A stretch of DNA of 33,337 nt from Rhodopseudomonas pentothenatexigens. Its GTDB lineage: Bacteria > Pseudomonadota > Alphaproteobacteria > Rhizobiales > Xanthobacteraceae. Every line of letters begins with the position of its first letter. The first letter of the stretch is position 1. The stretch is from the NCBI RefSeq assembly GCF_900218015.1, contig NZ_UFQQ01000040.1, positions 1-33,337 of the forward strand, given 5' to 3'. The notes beneath the pieces were generated by a model, which worked only from the letters and a program-made list of their open reading frames with translations, searched no databases and was not told the DNA's origin. The translations under genes were made by a program, and so were the position numbers. Below are positions 1-5,767 of this stretch, piece after piece.

Positions 1-149
1 GCAACACCGACAGAGGCGCCCGCACCGGGTTACGGCGAGATGATCGGCCGGGAATCTACCGAGCGGCCTCTGTCGTGCTGACTATGCACCAGCACCTCGC
101 AGATACAGGAATCTCGGCTGCTCGACGAAGTCGCGCACAATAATCTCGG

Positions 150-189
150 GATTCCGGGCTCGCGAGCTGCGCTCGCGCCCCGGAATGAC
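150..189. repeat. Short palindromic intergenic repeat, copy 1
   Basis: The arms GATTCCGGG and CCCCGGAATGAC enclose a GC-rich centre (ctcgcgagctgcgctcgcg) that is itself self-complementary. The same framework recurs at 10738-10777, 17943-17990 and 18028-18066, always between genes. Repeats of this form are common in Bradyrhizobium and Rhodopseudomonas intergenic DNA. This copy sits just downstream of the stop codon of the DUF2125 gene on the minus strand, so it could act as a transcript-end hairpin. The rest of 1-219 shows no gene. It also has a spaced 9-bp inverted pair (9-17 and 66-74). Confidence 0.75.
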
Positions 190-219
190 GGCCTCTGGCT
201 CACCGCGGCTGGCGTCTCC

Positions 220-1413
220 TCAGAACAACGGCCGCGTCTGTCCGATCTTCAGCGGCCCCAGCATCACCGCGCCGTCGACGAAGCGCAGTGGGAAGGCGCG
301 GGCGGGGCGGCCTTCCAGCGTGGTTTCCTGGCCGAGCGCGTCGATGCCGGCGACGGCCGCGACGTTGGCGTTCTTGCGCATCACCTGGCCGAGGCCCGGA
401 ATGGCGCGGTCGAGCGCGCCGAGCACGTTGTTGACGTCCTTGGCGCGGACGCCTGGCGCGAGGCGATCGAGCGTCGATTGCGACACGCCCTGCTCCAGCA
501 TCTTGTCGATGCCGAGCTTGGGGATCACCTGGTCGAGCCCGCTGGCCACCATCTGCAATTCGCCGTCGACATAGCCCTGCGCCGTCAGCTCGAGCGAGCC
601 GGTCGCGACCGCCACCATGTCGCCCTGCTGGATCCGCGCCTGCTCGAACCGGATGCGGCCTCCGGCGGCCTGGATCTCGCGGAAGCGCTGCGGCCACGGC
701 TTGGGGCAGAAATCCTTCAGGCCGCTCAGCAGCAGCCGCAGATGCGCGTCGAACGGATCGGCGAGCAGCGGGTGCAGGTCCTGCACCGAGGTGCCGTCGA
801 GCTTGAGATCGACTTCGAGCTGGCGCGGCTCGGCGCCGGCGGCCTCGCGCTGGCGGCCGTGTAGCTCGGCGTGACGGGCGCGGGCGAGCGGCACCCGGGT
901 CGCGCCGCGGAAGCCGTCGAGCGCCGGCTCGTCGAACACCAGAGCGACGCGCTCCGGCGTGCCCGGCAGCCCGGCGACGCTGCTGCGCGCGGTCTTCCAG
1001 TTCAGCTCCATCGACACCGGCTGGCCGCGATCGGCGAAGCTCGCGGGGCCCTTGAACTCGGCGATCAGGAGACTGGGCTGATACAGCGACGCCACCACCA
1101 GGATCTCGGCGAGCTTCGCGGTCACCGGGGTCTGGGTCGCGGCCTGCTCGGCGGTCTGCGCGGTCAGCGCAACGCTGGCATTGTCGCAGCGGACTTCGAG
1201 CCGGAACGGAAAACCGGCCACCGAACGCTGGCCGCAATCATAGCTGCGGCCGGCCGCCGCCTCGCGCGCCCGCCATTGATCGACGATGCGGTCGACCTGG
1301 CTCGCCGAAAACAGCCAGAACGCGCTCCAGGCGAGCGCCGCAGCCACCATGACACCGGGGAGCAGCAGCACCGGCCACAGCGGGCGGCGGGGGGACATCG
1401 TGGAATCTGCCAT
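220..1413 (-). CDS. DUF2125 domain protein
   Basis: A 397-residue protein with one N-terminal transmembrane anchor (about residues 12-33, WPVLLLPGVMVAAALAW) followed by a long, mostly soluble domain. The motif SYDCGQRSVAGFPFRLEVRCD near residues 57-77 is the hallmark of the DUF2125 family, whose function is unknown. The topology suggests a periplasmic domain tethered to the inner membrane. The start is the ATG at 1413; a second Met at residue 6 is possible. It is the last core gene before the accessory island. A 14-bp tandem repeat lies immediately upstream. Family assignment is from motif recognition; no enzymatic role can be stated. Confidence 0.85.
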   Translation of the reverse strand: MADSTMSPRRPLWPVLLLPGVMVAAALAWSAFWLFSASQVDRIVDQWRAREAAAGRSYDCGQRSVAGFPFRLEVRCDNASVALTAQTAEQAATQTPVTAKLAEILVVASLYQPSLLIAEFKGPASFADRGQPVSMELNWKTARSSVAGLPGTPERVALVFDEPALDGFRGATRVPLARARHAELHGRQREAAGAEPRQLEVDLKLDGTSVQDLHPLLADPFDAHLRLLLSGLKDFCPKPWPQRFREIQAAGGRIRFEQARIQQGDMVAVATGSLELTAQGYVDGELQMVASGLDQVIPKLGIDKMLEQGVSQSTLDRLAPGVRAKDVNNVLGALDRAIPGLGQVMRKNANVAAVAGIDALGQETTLEGRPARAFPLRFVDGAVMLGPLKIGQTRPLF

Positions 1414-1422
1414 CGCGCCTAC

Positions 1423-1450
1423 TTAAGGGGGGAAGTTTAAGGGGGGAAGT
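1423..1450. repeat. 14-bp perfect tandem duplication
   Basis: TTAAGGGGGGAAGT occurs twice back to back (1423-1436 and 1437-1450), directly upstream of the DUF2125 start codon on the minus strand. It falls where the leader or promoter of that gene would be and near the left edge of the accessory island. It looks like a recent slippage or junction duplication. Confidence 0.9.
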
Positions 1451-1542
1451 CCGAAAAGGAAATCCGCGGCATTAGGCAGCAAACTCACCAAGCCCCATCC
1501 CCAGAACCCGTTCCCCTTAGGTTCTAAGAACCCAGAGCGCTC

Positions 1543-1571
1543 TTGACCTTCCTTCTGAGTCGTCATAGAAC
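1543..1571 (+). promoter_or_regulatory. Candidate sigma-70 promoter of the 1594 gene
   Basis: TTGACC at 1543-1548 and TAGAAC at 1566-1571 are 17 bp apart, a good fit to a housekeeping promoter. Both boxes lie inside or against the perfect inverted repeat at 1545-1588, so a protein bound to that dyad would block RNA polymerase. Prediction from sequence only. Confidence 0.4.
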
Positions 1572-1588
1572 GACTCAGAAGGAAGGTC
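1545..1588. promoter_or_regulatory. Perfect 19-bp inverted repeat over promoter and RBS
   Basis: The left arm GACCTTCCTTCTGAGTCGT (1545-1563) and its exact reverse complement (1570-1588) are separated by six bases. The right arm contains the Shine-Dalgarno-like GGAAGG and ends five bases before the ATG at 1594. Two readings are possible. As DNA it is a long operator overlapping the candidate promoter. As RNA, if transcription starts further upstream, it is a hairpin that buries the ribosome-binding site. It could also be an end repeat of a small mobile unit. Confidence 0.7.
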
Positions 1589-1593
1589 GTGCC

Positions 1594-2070
1594 ATGTCTG
1601 ATTCTGAGATCGTAAAAATTGCCAAGGCTGAGGTAGAGAGGCTTAAGGCAAAACTTGCGAGCAACCCCGACTATCAGAAGCTATTGGCGGCCCAACAAAT
1701 CATAGGCCTTTACGGGTGGGACGACCTTGCAGCCGCGCCTGCGGTTCAGGCTCCGCAACACATCGGCGGCGCTCCTGTGCAGGTCAAATCAATGGCTTTG
1801 CGTGATCCGTCCATACAAACGAAAACCGCCCAAATTGAACGGGTCTCAGTTTCTTTTCTCAAAGAGATCGGCAGGCGGGCTACGTCAGGAGAGCTTTTGA
1901 CTGCGGTAAAACGGGCCGGGGTTGATATCGGCGGTAAGGAGCCAAACAAGGCTCTTTCGGCCTATCTGTCTGGTTTTAAGACCCTGAACAATGTTCGGGA
2001 ACACGGCGGCTACGGCTTGCTCGAATGGGGCGATGGCCCTGGACCGAATCAGAAAGAAATTTTTGGCTGA
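1594..2070 (+). CDS. Small HARE/winged-helix-like hypothetical protein
   Basis: A 158-residue protein starting MSDSEIVKIAKAEVERL. The ATG at 1594 is preferred because GGAAGG precedes it by about 8 bases and the N-terminal helix begins there. Residues 1-40 form a charged, Leu/Ala-rich amphipathic helix, possibly a short coiled coil. Residues about 45-75 are Pro/Ala-rich and low in order. Residues about 85-150 (RRATSGELLTAVKRAGVDIG, then NKALSAYLSGFKTL and GGYGLLEWG) look like a winged helix of the HARE-HTH type: helix, GELL..L...G..IGG turn, helix, then a beta-wing. This implies DNA binding. Base composition is richer in A/T than the flanking core genes, consistent with transfer. The domain call is by eye; the function is not known. 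Autoregulation through the upstream dyad is an inference. Confidence 0.7.
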   Translation: MSDSEIVKIAKAEVERLKAKLASNPDYQKLLAAQQIIGLYGWDDLAAAPAVQAPQHIGGAPVQVKSMALRDPSIQTKTAQIERVSVSFLKEIGRRATSGELLTAVKRAGVDIGGKEPNKALSAYLSGFKTLNNVREHGGYGLLEWGDGPGPNQKEIFG

Positions 2071-2087
2071 ATAGGCCAGAAACGAAA

Positions 2088-2109
2088 ACCGGAGCCGTGA
2101 GGCTCCGGT
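2088..2109 (+). terminator. Hairpin after the 1594 gene
   Basis: ACCGGAGCC and GGCTCCGGT form a 9-bp stem with a GTGA loop, 17 bases after the stop codon at 2070. No run of T follows, so it is either a weak terminator or the first stem of a longer structured RNA spanning 2088-2329. Confidence 0.5.
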
Positions 2110-2185
2110 GAATCTCTGCAAGGGGTACCGGCCTGAGAACTGGCCCCGAGCAGTATGTGCAACCCCTCGCGAAAGGAGGTGCGTC

Positions 2186-2212
2186 ATGTGGCAAGTGATC
2201 CGGACATTATAA
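2186..2212 (+). CDS. Possible 8-codon leader ORF (MWQVIRTL)
   Basis: ATG at 2186 is preceded by GAAAGGAGGTG, an almost complete match to the anti-Shine-Dalgarno, with normal spacing, and the frame stops with TAA at 2210-2212. No other site in the accessory region has so strong a ribosome-binding site. A 9-bp hairpin follows within 17 bases (2229-2250), the arrangement expected of an attenuator leader or of a very small peptide gene. There is no run of regulatory codons such as repeated Trp or His. The peptide may be nonfunctional, and the site may instead be part of an RNA structure: GGAGGTG can also pair with CGCCTCC at 2319-2325. Confidence 0.35.
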   Translation: MWQVIRTL

Positions 2213-2228
2213 GATCACTGACCTAGAG

Positions 2229-2250
2229 CCCTGACCCGCAAGGGTCAGGG
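2229..2250 (+). other. Strong hairpin after the leader ORF
   Basis: CCCTGACCC and GGGTCAGGG pair perfectly around a GCAA tetraloop, a very stable GNRA-type hairpin. It lies between the 8-codon ORF and the tRNA-like fold. No poly-T follows directly, so it need not be a terminator; it could be a processing or attenuation signal. Confidence 0.6.
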
Positions 2251-2253
2251 TGT

Positions 2254-2329
2254 GGGGGCGGTTATGGCCGGTGCCAGGGAACGATTTGCAGCGTCTCCCC
2301 CTGGGGTTCGACACCCCCCGCCTCCACCA
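2254..2329 (+). ncRNA. 76-nt tRNA-like fold ending in CCA
   Basis: The 5' GGGGGCG pairs with CGCCTCC to give a 7-bp acceptor stem (one G-U), followed by A and an encoded CCA. The T-arm is canonical in position and sequence: GGGG, TTCGACA loop, CCCC. TGGC-CGGT-GCCA makes a 4-bp D-like hairpin, and GGG/TCC plus ACG/CGT flank an 8-nt loop where the anticodon arm would be. Length equals a normal tRNA, but there is no GG in the D-loop and no proper 7-nt anticodon loop. The 3' end resembles tmRNA 3' ends. It may be a tRNA-like RNA, a tmRNA fragment or an integration-site remnant. TTTTTCTT follows the CCA and may end transcription. Confidence 0.35.
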
Positions 2330-2358
2330 TTTTTCTTAGCAGATTCAGCCGAATCCGT

Positions 2359-2525
2359 CTAGCGCGGCGCCGTGATGCCGCGCCTATTTTCTTCGTCCAA
2401 AAATGCCACGCCAGCCCTTTCCAGCGCAGCTTTCATTGCCGCCAGATTGTTCGCGATCGGCGTGCGCCGACCCTTCTCAAAGTCCCGCACGGTCGAAAGG
2501 GAAACGCACGCGCCTGCGGCCAAGG
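2359..2525 (-). pseudogene. XRE-type regulator, C-terminal fragment
   Basis: Reading the minus strand from about 2525 to the TAG at 2359-2361 gives the tail of a helix-turn-helix protein: [20 protein letters not shown], then [20 protein letters not shown] and a short end. The [13 protein letters not shown] recognition-helix region and the [12 protein letters not shown] end are typical of small XRE/Cro regulators of alphaproteobacteria. The N-terminal half, including the start codon, is missing: similarity stops where the IS1595-type transposase begins on the other strand. No N-terminal part is found on the far side of the transposase, so insertion was accompanied by deletion. Exact junction is uncertain by about 20 bases. 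Confidence 0.7.
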
Positions 2526-3420
2526 TCGCGCGCCTTTCTGACGAGGAAGCCTACGATACCTTCCTCCTGATCCGTTGGGCCGCGACTGATGGCGCCCCGG
2601 TCTGCCCGCGCTGCGCTTGCGCCGCCGTCTACACCTACACCACTCGCAAGCTGTTCAAGTGCAAGGCTTGCTCGCACCAATTCAGCGTCACGTCCGGTAC
2701 GATCTTCGCCAGCCGCAAGCTGCCGATCCGCGATTACCTCTTGGCCATCGCGATCTTTGTGAACGGCGCCAAGGGTCACAGCGCCTTGCAACTCAGCCGG
2801 GGCCTGGATTGCCAGTATAAGACGGCCTTCGTGATGGCTCACAATATCCGCGAAGCGATGGCTTCCGAGGCCGACGAAACGGTCTCCGGCGAGGTTGAGG
2901 TCGACGGCGGCTATTTCGGCGGCTACGTGAAGCCGGCGAACTACAAAGAGAACCGCCGCGACCGTCGCCGCGCTGTCAACCAGACCGGCAAGCGCCGCGT
3001 CGTGGTCGTGATGCGCGAGCGCGGCGGCCGGGCTCTGCCGTTCGTGTTCAAGTCGGAAGACGCCTCGCTTGCGACCATCGCCAGCCGCGTTGCTCCCGGC
3101 AGCGTCGTCCATGCTGACGAAGCCGTTCACTGGGACGCGCTGCACGCCCGCTTCCTGACGAAGCGGATCAATCACAGCGAAGCCTACTCGCACGATGAGG
3201 CCTGCACCAATCAGGCCGAAAGCTACTTCTCGCGCCTTCGCCGTGCTGAGATCGGCATCCACCAAAGGTGGCAGGTCCGTATCTCTCAGCCTACGCGCAC
3301 GAAATGGCGTGGCGCGAGAACAATCGCCGCGTTAGCAACGGCGAACAATATCTGATGGTGGCCAACACCACGCTGGCGCACCCGGTTTCGCGTCAGTGGC
3401 AAGGGTACTGGCAACGGTAA
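2526..3420 (+). pseudogene. IS1595-family (ISXO2-like) transposase, frameshifted
   Basis: The readable protein has an N-terminal zinc-ribbon with paired cysteines (CPRC near the start, CKAC about 27 residues later), the ISXO2-type core beginning VEVDGGYFGG, and the NQAESYFSRLRRAEIGIH block. These identify an IS1595-group DDE transposase. Family resemblance begins at [13 protein letters not shown] with no start codon nearby, so the 5' end is lost into the XRE stub. After IGIH the frame breaks: one base is missing near 3264. Restoring it continues with KVAGPYLSAYAHEMAWRENN and ends GYWQR at the TAA of 3418-3420. The copy is therefore dead. No terminal inverted repeats could be found on either side. 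Confidence 0.85.
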
Positions 3421-4023
3421 TTAGCGGCCTTCCTGCTCTGGAACCTGAAGTAATGCTGCCGTCTGAAAGCCATTTGCGAGGAGGGCTAACACGGATTCCT
3501 CCTGAGCGCTCAACGGAGGAGGAGCCCATGAAGACCTCACAATTCCCCCGTTATTCGCCCACTCATCAATAATCGGGTCGACGCTAGGGAATCTAAGCCC
3601 GGTAAACCCTACATAGTCCCGCCTGCGAGCATCCCATGTTTTCTTGTGAAACGGATGGGGCAGGAACGCCGCCGCACAACGGACGGCCAAAAATGGATTG
3701 GGATAATCTGCGTCTTCATCGCAACTGAGATCGATGACTGGCGGCTCGTCCGGATTCAAGTGCAGAGGGGCAACAGCGATAACGGCAGCGCAAGAAACGG
3801 CTGCCCGCTTCGCCGCATCGGTAAGATGTCCATCCCGTAGATAATACGACTTAAATGCGTCGTGCAGGGCGAAATAGACGTGGGCCAATAAATGCGGAGC
3901 GCCCTCATGATAAAAGAGTAGTCGCCCACGATTTACCGCCGAGTTGCAAACCAATTCTAAAGCGTGCTTGAAAAATTCAGCACGGCTAGAGAGGACACTG
4001 TCCTCTCGGCCTTTGATGGGCAC
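3421..4023 (-). CDS. Hypothetical protein, 200 residues
   Basis: I do not recognise this protein. It begins at a GTG (4021-4023) behind a G-rich stretch and runs 200 residues to a TAA whose first base directly follows the last base of the transposase stop. The sequence is mixed alpha/beta in character, with a His/Phe-rich segment (LLFYHEGAPHLLAHVYFALHD, about residues 36-56) and an acidic-proline segment near residues 90-110. No signal peptide, membrane helix or known catalytic motif stands out. It lies 39 bases after the small gene at 4063-4269 on the same strand, so the two may be co-transcribed. Its C-terminus may have been altered by the neighbouring insertion. Base composition is less G+C-rich than the core genome. 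Confidence 0.5.
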   Translation of the reverse strand: MPIKGREDSVLSSRAEFFKHALELVCNSAVNRGRLLFYHEGAPHLLAHVYFALHDAFKSYYLRDGHLTDAAKRAAVSCAAVIAVAPLHLNPDEPPVIDLSCDEDADYPNPFLAVRCAAAFLPHPFHKKTWDARRRDYVGFTGLRFPSVDPIIDEWANNGGIVRSSWAPPPLSAQEESVLALLANGFQTAALLQVPEQEGR

Positions 4024-4062
4024 GCCGCCCCCCTACCCAAAAACAAGTCCACACGCGCGCGT

Positions 4063-4269
4063 TCAAAGGGCGCGACGTTTCCTCAGCTCAGCAAGAAACT
4101 CCGCCTCTCCAGCAGACATCTCTTCGTTCTGCGCGTCTAAGTTCGAGATTAAAACGCGGACATCCGTTGGATCGTCGTTGTTGTTGTCCGGAACCGACCG
4201 CATCCGCCTGATCGCCTCATCTGCAGGAAATTGCCGCCGAAGGAACCGCGAATCAGTTGAGCTAGGCAT
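4063..4269 (-). CDS. Small acidic hypothetical protein
   Basis: A 68-residue protein starting MPSSTDSRFLRRQFPADEAI. The ATG at 4269 is chosen because GGGAG lies about 8 bases upstream; a GTG three codons earlier is the alternative. It is highly charged, with a DNNNDDPTD segment in the middle and a helical end (GEAEFLAELRKRRAL). There is no membrane segment or known motif. It would be the first gene of a two-gene unit with the 200-residue protein downstream. Function unknown; it could be an antitoxin-like or regulatory partner, but nothing in the sequence shows that. Confidence 0.45.
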   Translation of the reverse strand: MPSSTDSRFLRRQFPADEAIRRMRSVPDNNNDDPTDVRVLISNLDAQNEEMSAGEAEFLAELRKRRAL

Positions 4270-4319
4270 TGTGTCCACTCCCGTCTAAGGACACCACTAC
4301 GTGTAGCAGTGAAGGGTTG

Positions 4320-4359
4320 AAAAACAAAAAAACGCCCGCCAGCGTTCCGCGCGCTGGCG
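4320..4359 (-). terminator. Rho-independent terminator, minus strand
   Basis: On the minus strand, CGCCAGCG pairs with CGCTGGCG around a 7-nt loop (4337-4359) and is followed by GGGCG and a T-rich tail read from 4332 down to 4320 (TTTTTTTGTTTTT). It is correctly placed to end transcription coming from the frameshifted gene at 4505-4970. Confidence 0.75.
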
Positions 4360-4423
4360 CGAACGTGAACATTTTGAGTCACTTAACGGAGCGGCCGCAT
4401 CGAATCAACCCCATCGAGCGCAG

Positions 4424-4443
4424 CATTGACCTATTTGTCAATG
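4424..4443. promoter_or_regulatory. Small dyad, possible operator
   Basis: CATTGAC and GTCAATG are separated by CTATTT. The dyad contains TTGAC on one strand and TTGACA on the other, so it may overlap a -35 box. It lies in the 235-bp gap between the terminator-flanked genes; no clear -10 box could be fixed. Confidence 0.3.
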
Positions 4444-4504
4444 ATTCGTTGAAGGCTGCTGCAGTCATTCCACTACAGATTAAATAGGTAGGATGACACG
4501 CTCA

Positions 4505-4970
4505 TCAAGTCTCTGGCAAGGACCAGTGGCAGTCTCCTTTGATATCCATAGACCGGCGCACCGATATGCCAAGACTGCCTTTACGAACAGCCTTACTGAC
4601 TCGTCTCGTAAGTTCGGAAATCAGTCCCCTATCCCGCGCATCCTGCCCGCCAACGGCGACAATGGCCTGAGCGATCTGCCGGCTCGTCATCGGCTCTTTA
4701 GCGCCCCGCAGCTCGTCTAGGATGACCCGGGTAAGCTCCCCACGCCCGAACAGGACTTCCCGCTTCTGGCGAGGCATCTCCGCGTCTAGGTCGCCCGTAT
4801 AGCCCAGTGTTCCGAGAACCCGGTCTATAGCCCCCTACGTCGTTCTTGATCTCGGCCAGGCGGTCCCGGATGCGCTGGGCTTCGTTGAATAGGTCGGCGC
4901 GCTTCGTCAGAAGGCCGGAAACGGTGTTCTCGTAGGTGTCGGTGCGGGCGCGTCGGATGGTGTCTGACAT
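4505..4970 (-). pseudogene. Conserved coiled-coil/HTH protein with a +1 frameshift
   Basis: Two frames join into one 154-residue protein. The first part begins MSDTIRRARTDTYENTVSGL at the ATG of 4970 and is a helical, coiled-coil-like segment (RADLFNEAQRIRDRLAEIKNDV). At a run of five G (plus-strand C 4831-4835) the frame must slip by one base. After removing one G it continues GAIDRVLGTLGYTGDLDAEM and PRQKREVLFGRGELTRVILD, followed by a winged-helix-like part (MTSRQIAQAIVAVGG, LTRRVSKAVRKG). The continuous sense across the slip shows this is one broken gene, or a sequencing error in a homopolymer, rather than two overlapping genes. I recall similar proteins near mobile elements in Bradyrhizobium; function unknown. 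A 90-residue product from the ATG at 4777 might still be made. Confidence 0.75.
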
Positions 4971-4980
4971 CCCGGCATCT

Positions 4981-4995
4981 TGTGTGAATCACACA
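4981..4995. promoter_or_regulatory. Dyad TGTGTG-AAT-CACACA upstream of the 4970 start
   Basis: A perfect 6-bp inverted repeat with a 3-bp spacer lies 10 bases upstream of the ATG at 4970 (minus strand). Position and symmetry suit an operator for a small HTH protein, perhaps the product of this gene itself. It is also short enough to be chance. Confidence 0.3.
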
Positions 4996-5167
4996 GAGCC
5001 GGCCATCCCTGGTTTGGTGCATTTGCTACCTAAGGCCGGAAATCCGCGACCGGCTGCCGCACGCCATGCCGCGAACGCGGCCAGCCCGCGCGGCAAACCG
5101 CTCACGCTTCGCAGCCCGATGCGGTAAGGACTGAATTTGTCATTTGCACGATAGCCCGCCTCACCGC

Positions 5168-5746
5168 ATGTCCGCCAAAACGCTCACCGACTCCGAACTG
5201 TCCGAGGGCGACCTCTGGGTGTTCGGCTATGGTTCGCTGATGTGGAATCCCGGCTTCGACTTCGTCGAGCGGGTGCCGGCGCGGCTGATCGGCGAGCACC
5301 GGGCGCTGTGCGTGTATTCGTTCGTCCACCGCGGTACGCCGGAGCAGCCCGGCCTGGTGCTCGGGCTCGATCGCGGCGGCGCCTGCCGCGGCATCGCGTT
5401 CCGGGTCGCCGATCCGCAGCGAATGGCGACGGTGGCGTATTTGCGCGAGCGCGAGCAGGTCACCAGCGTGTATCGCGAGGTCAAGCGCTCGGTATGGCTG
5501 GAGGACGACGCCCGGCGGCGGATCAGCGCGCTGGCTTACGTGGTCGACCGCGGCCACGCGCAATATGCCGGCCGGCTGTCCGCCGCCGAACAGCTGCGCC
5601 ACGTCCGCCAGGGGCACGGCCGCTCCGGCCCGAACCGCGACTATGTGATCGCCACCGTGAAGGCGCTGGAAGCGCAGGGTTGCCGCGACCTGCCGCTGCA
5701 CCAGCTCGCCGAAGCGCTGCGCGACGAGGCGCCGGCGCCGCGCTGA
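5168..5746 (+). CDS. chaC: Glutathione-specific gamma-glutamylcyclotransferase (ChaC-like)
   Basis: A 192-residue cytosolic enzyme of the ChaC family, which splits glutathione to 5-oxoproline and Cys-Gly. The glycine-rich substrate loop WVFGYGSLMWNPGF lies near residues 18-31, and the conserved YLREREQ segment carries the family's catalytic glutamate. The VYSFVHRGTPEQPGLVLGLD and GRSGPNRDYV blocks are also typical of ChaC. Start: the ATG at 5168 begins MSAKTLTDSELSEGDLW; an upstream TTG in frame is unlikely. It is the first clear core gene to the right of the accessory island. The stop lies 21 bases from that of the convergent acyltransferase gene. Confidence 0.92.
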   Translation: MSAKTLTDSELSEGDLWVFGYGSLMWNPGFDFVERVPARLIGEHRALCVYSFVHRGTPEQPGLVLGLDRGGACRGIAFRVADPQRMATVAYLREREQVTSVYREVKRSVWLEDDARRRISALAYVVDRGHAQYAGRLSAAEQLRHVRQGHGRSGPNRDYVIATVKALEAQGCRDLPLHQLAEALRDEAPAPR

Positions 5747-5767
5747 TGAAGCCGGGGTAGGGGGCGA

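Noticed and set aside
200-1237. 345-codon minus frame over the DUF2125 gene
   Set aside because: Arg-rich shadow of the DUF2125 gene in another frame.
2080-2340. Complete tmRNA gene
   Set aside because: The 3' end resembles tmRNA, but no tag reading frame ending in the usual Ala-Ala is visible and the length is too short; kept only as a tRNA-like candidate.
2372-2525. N-terminal extension of the transposase frame starting [10 protein letters not shown]
   Set aside because: This stretch is the antisense of the XRE tail, which makes sense as protein on the minus strand; it is not part of the transposase.
3646-3840. 64-codon plus frame opposite the 200-residue gene
   Set aside because: No ribosome site and no conserved pattern; the minus-strand frame is longer and has the better context.
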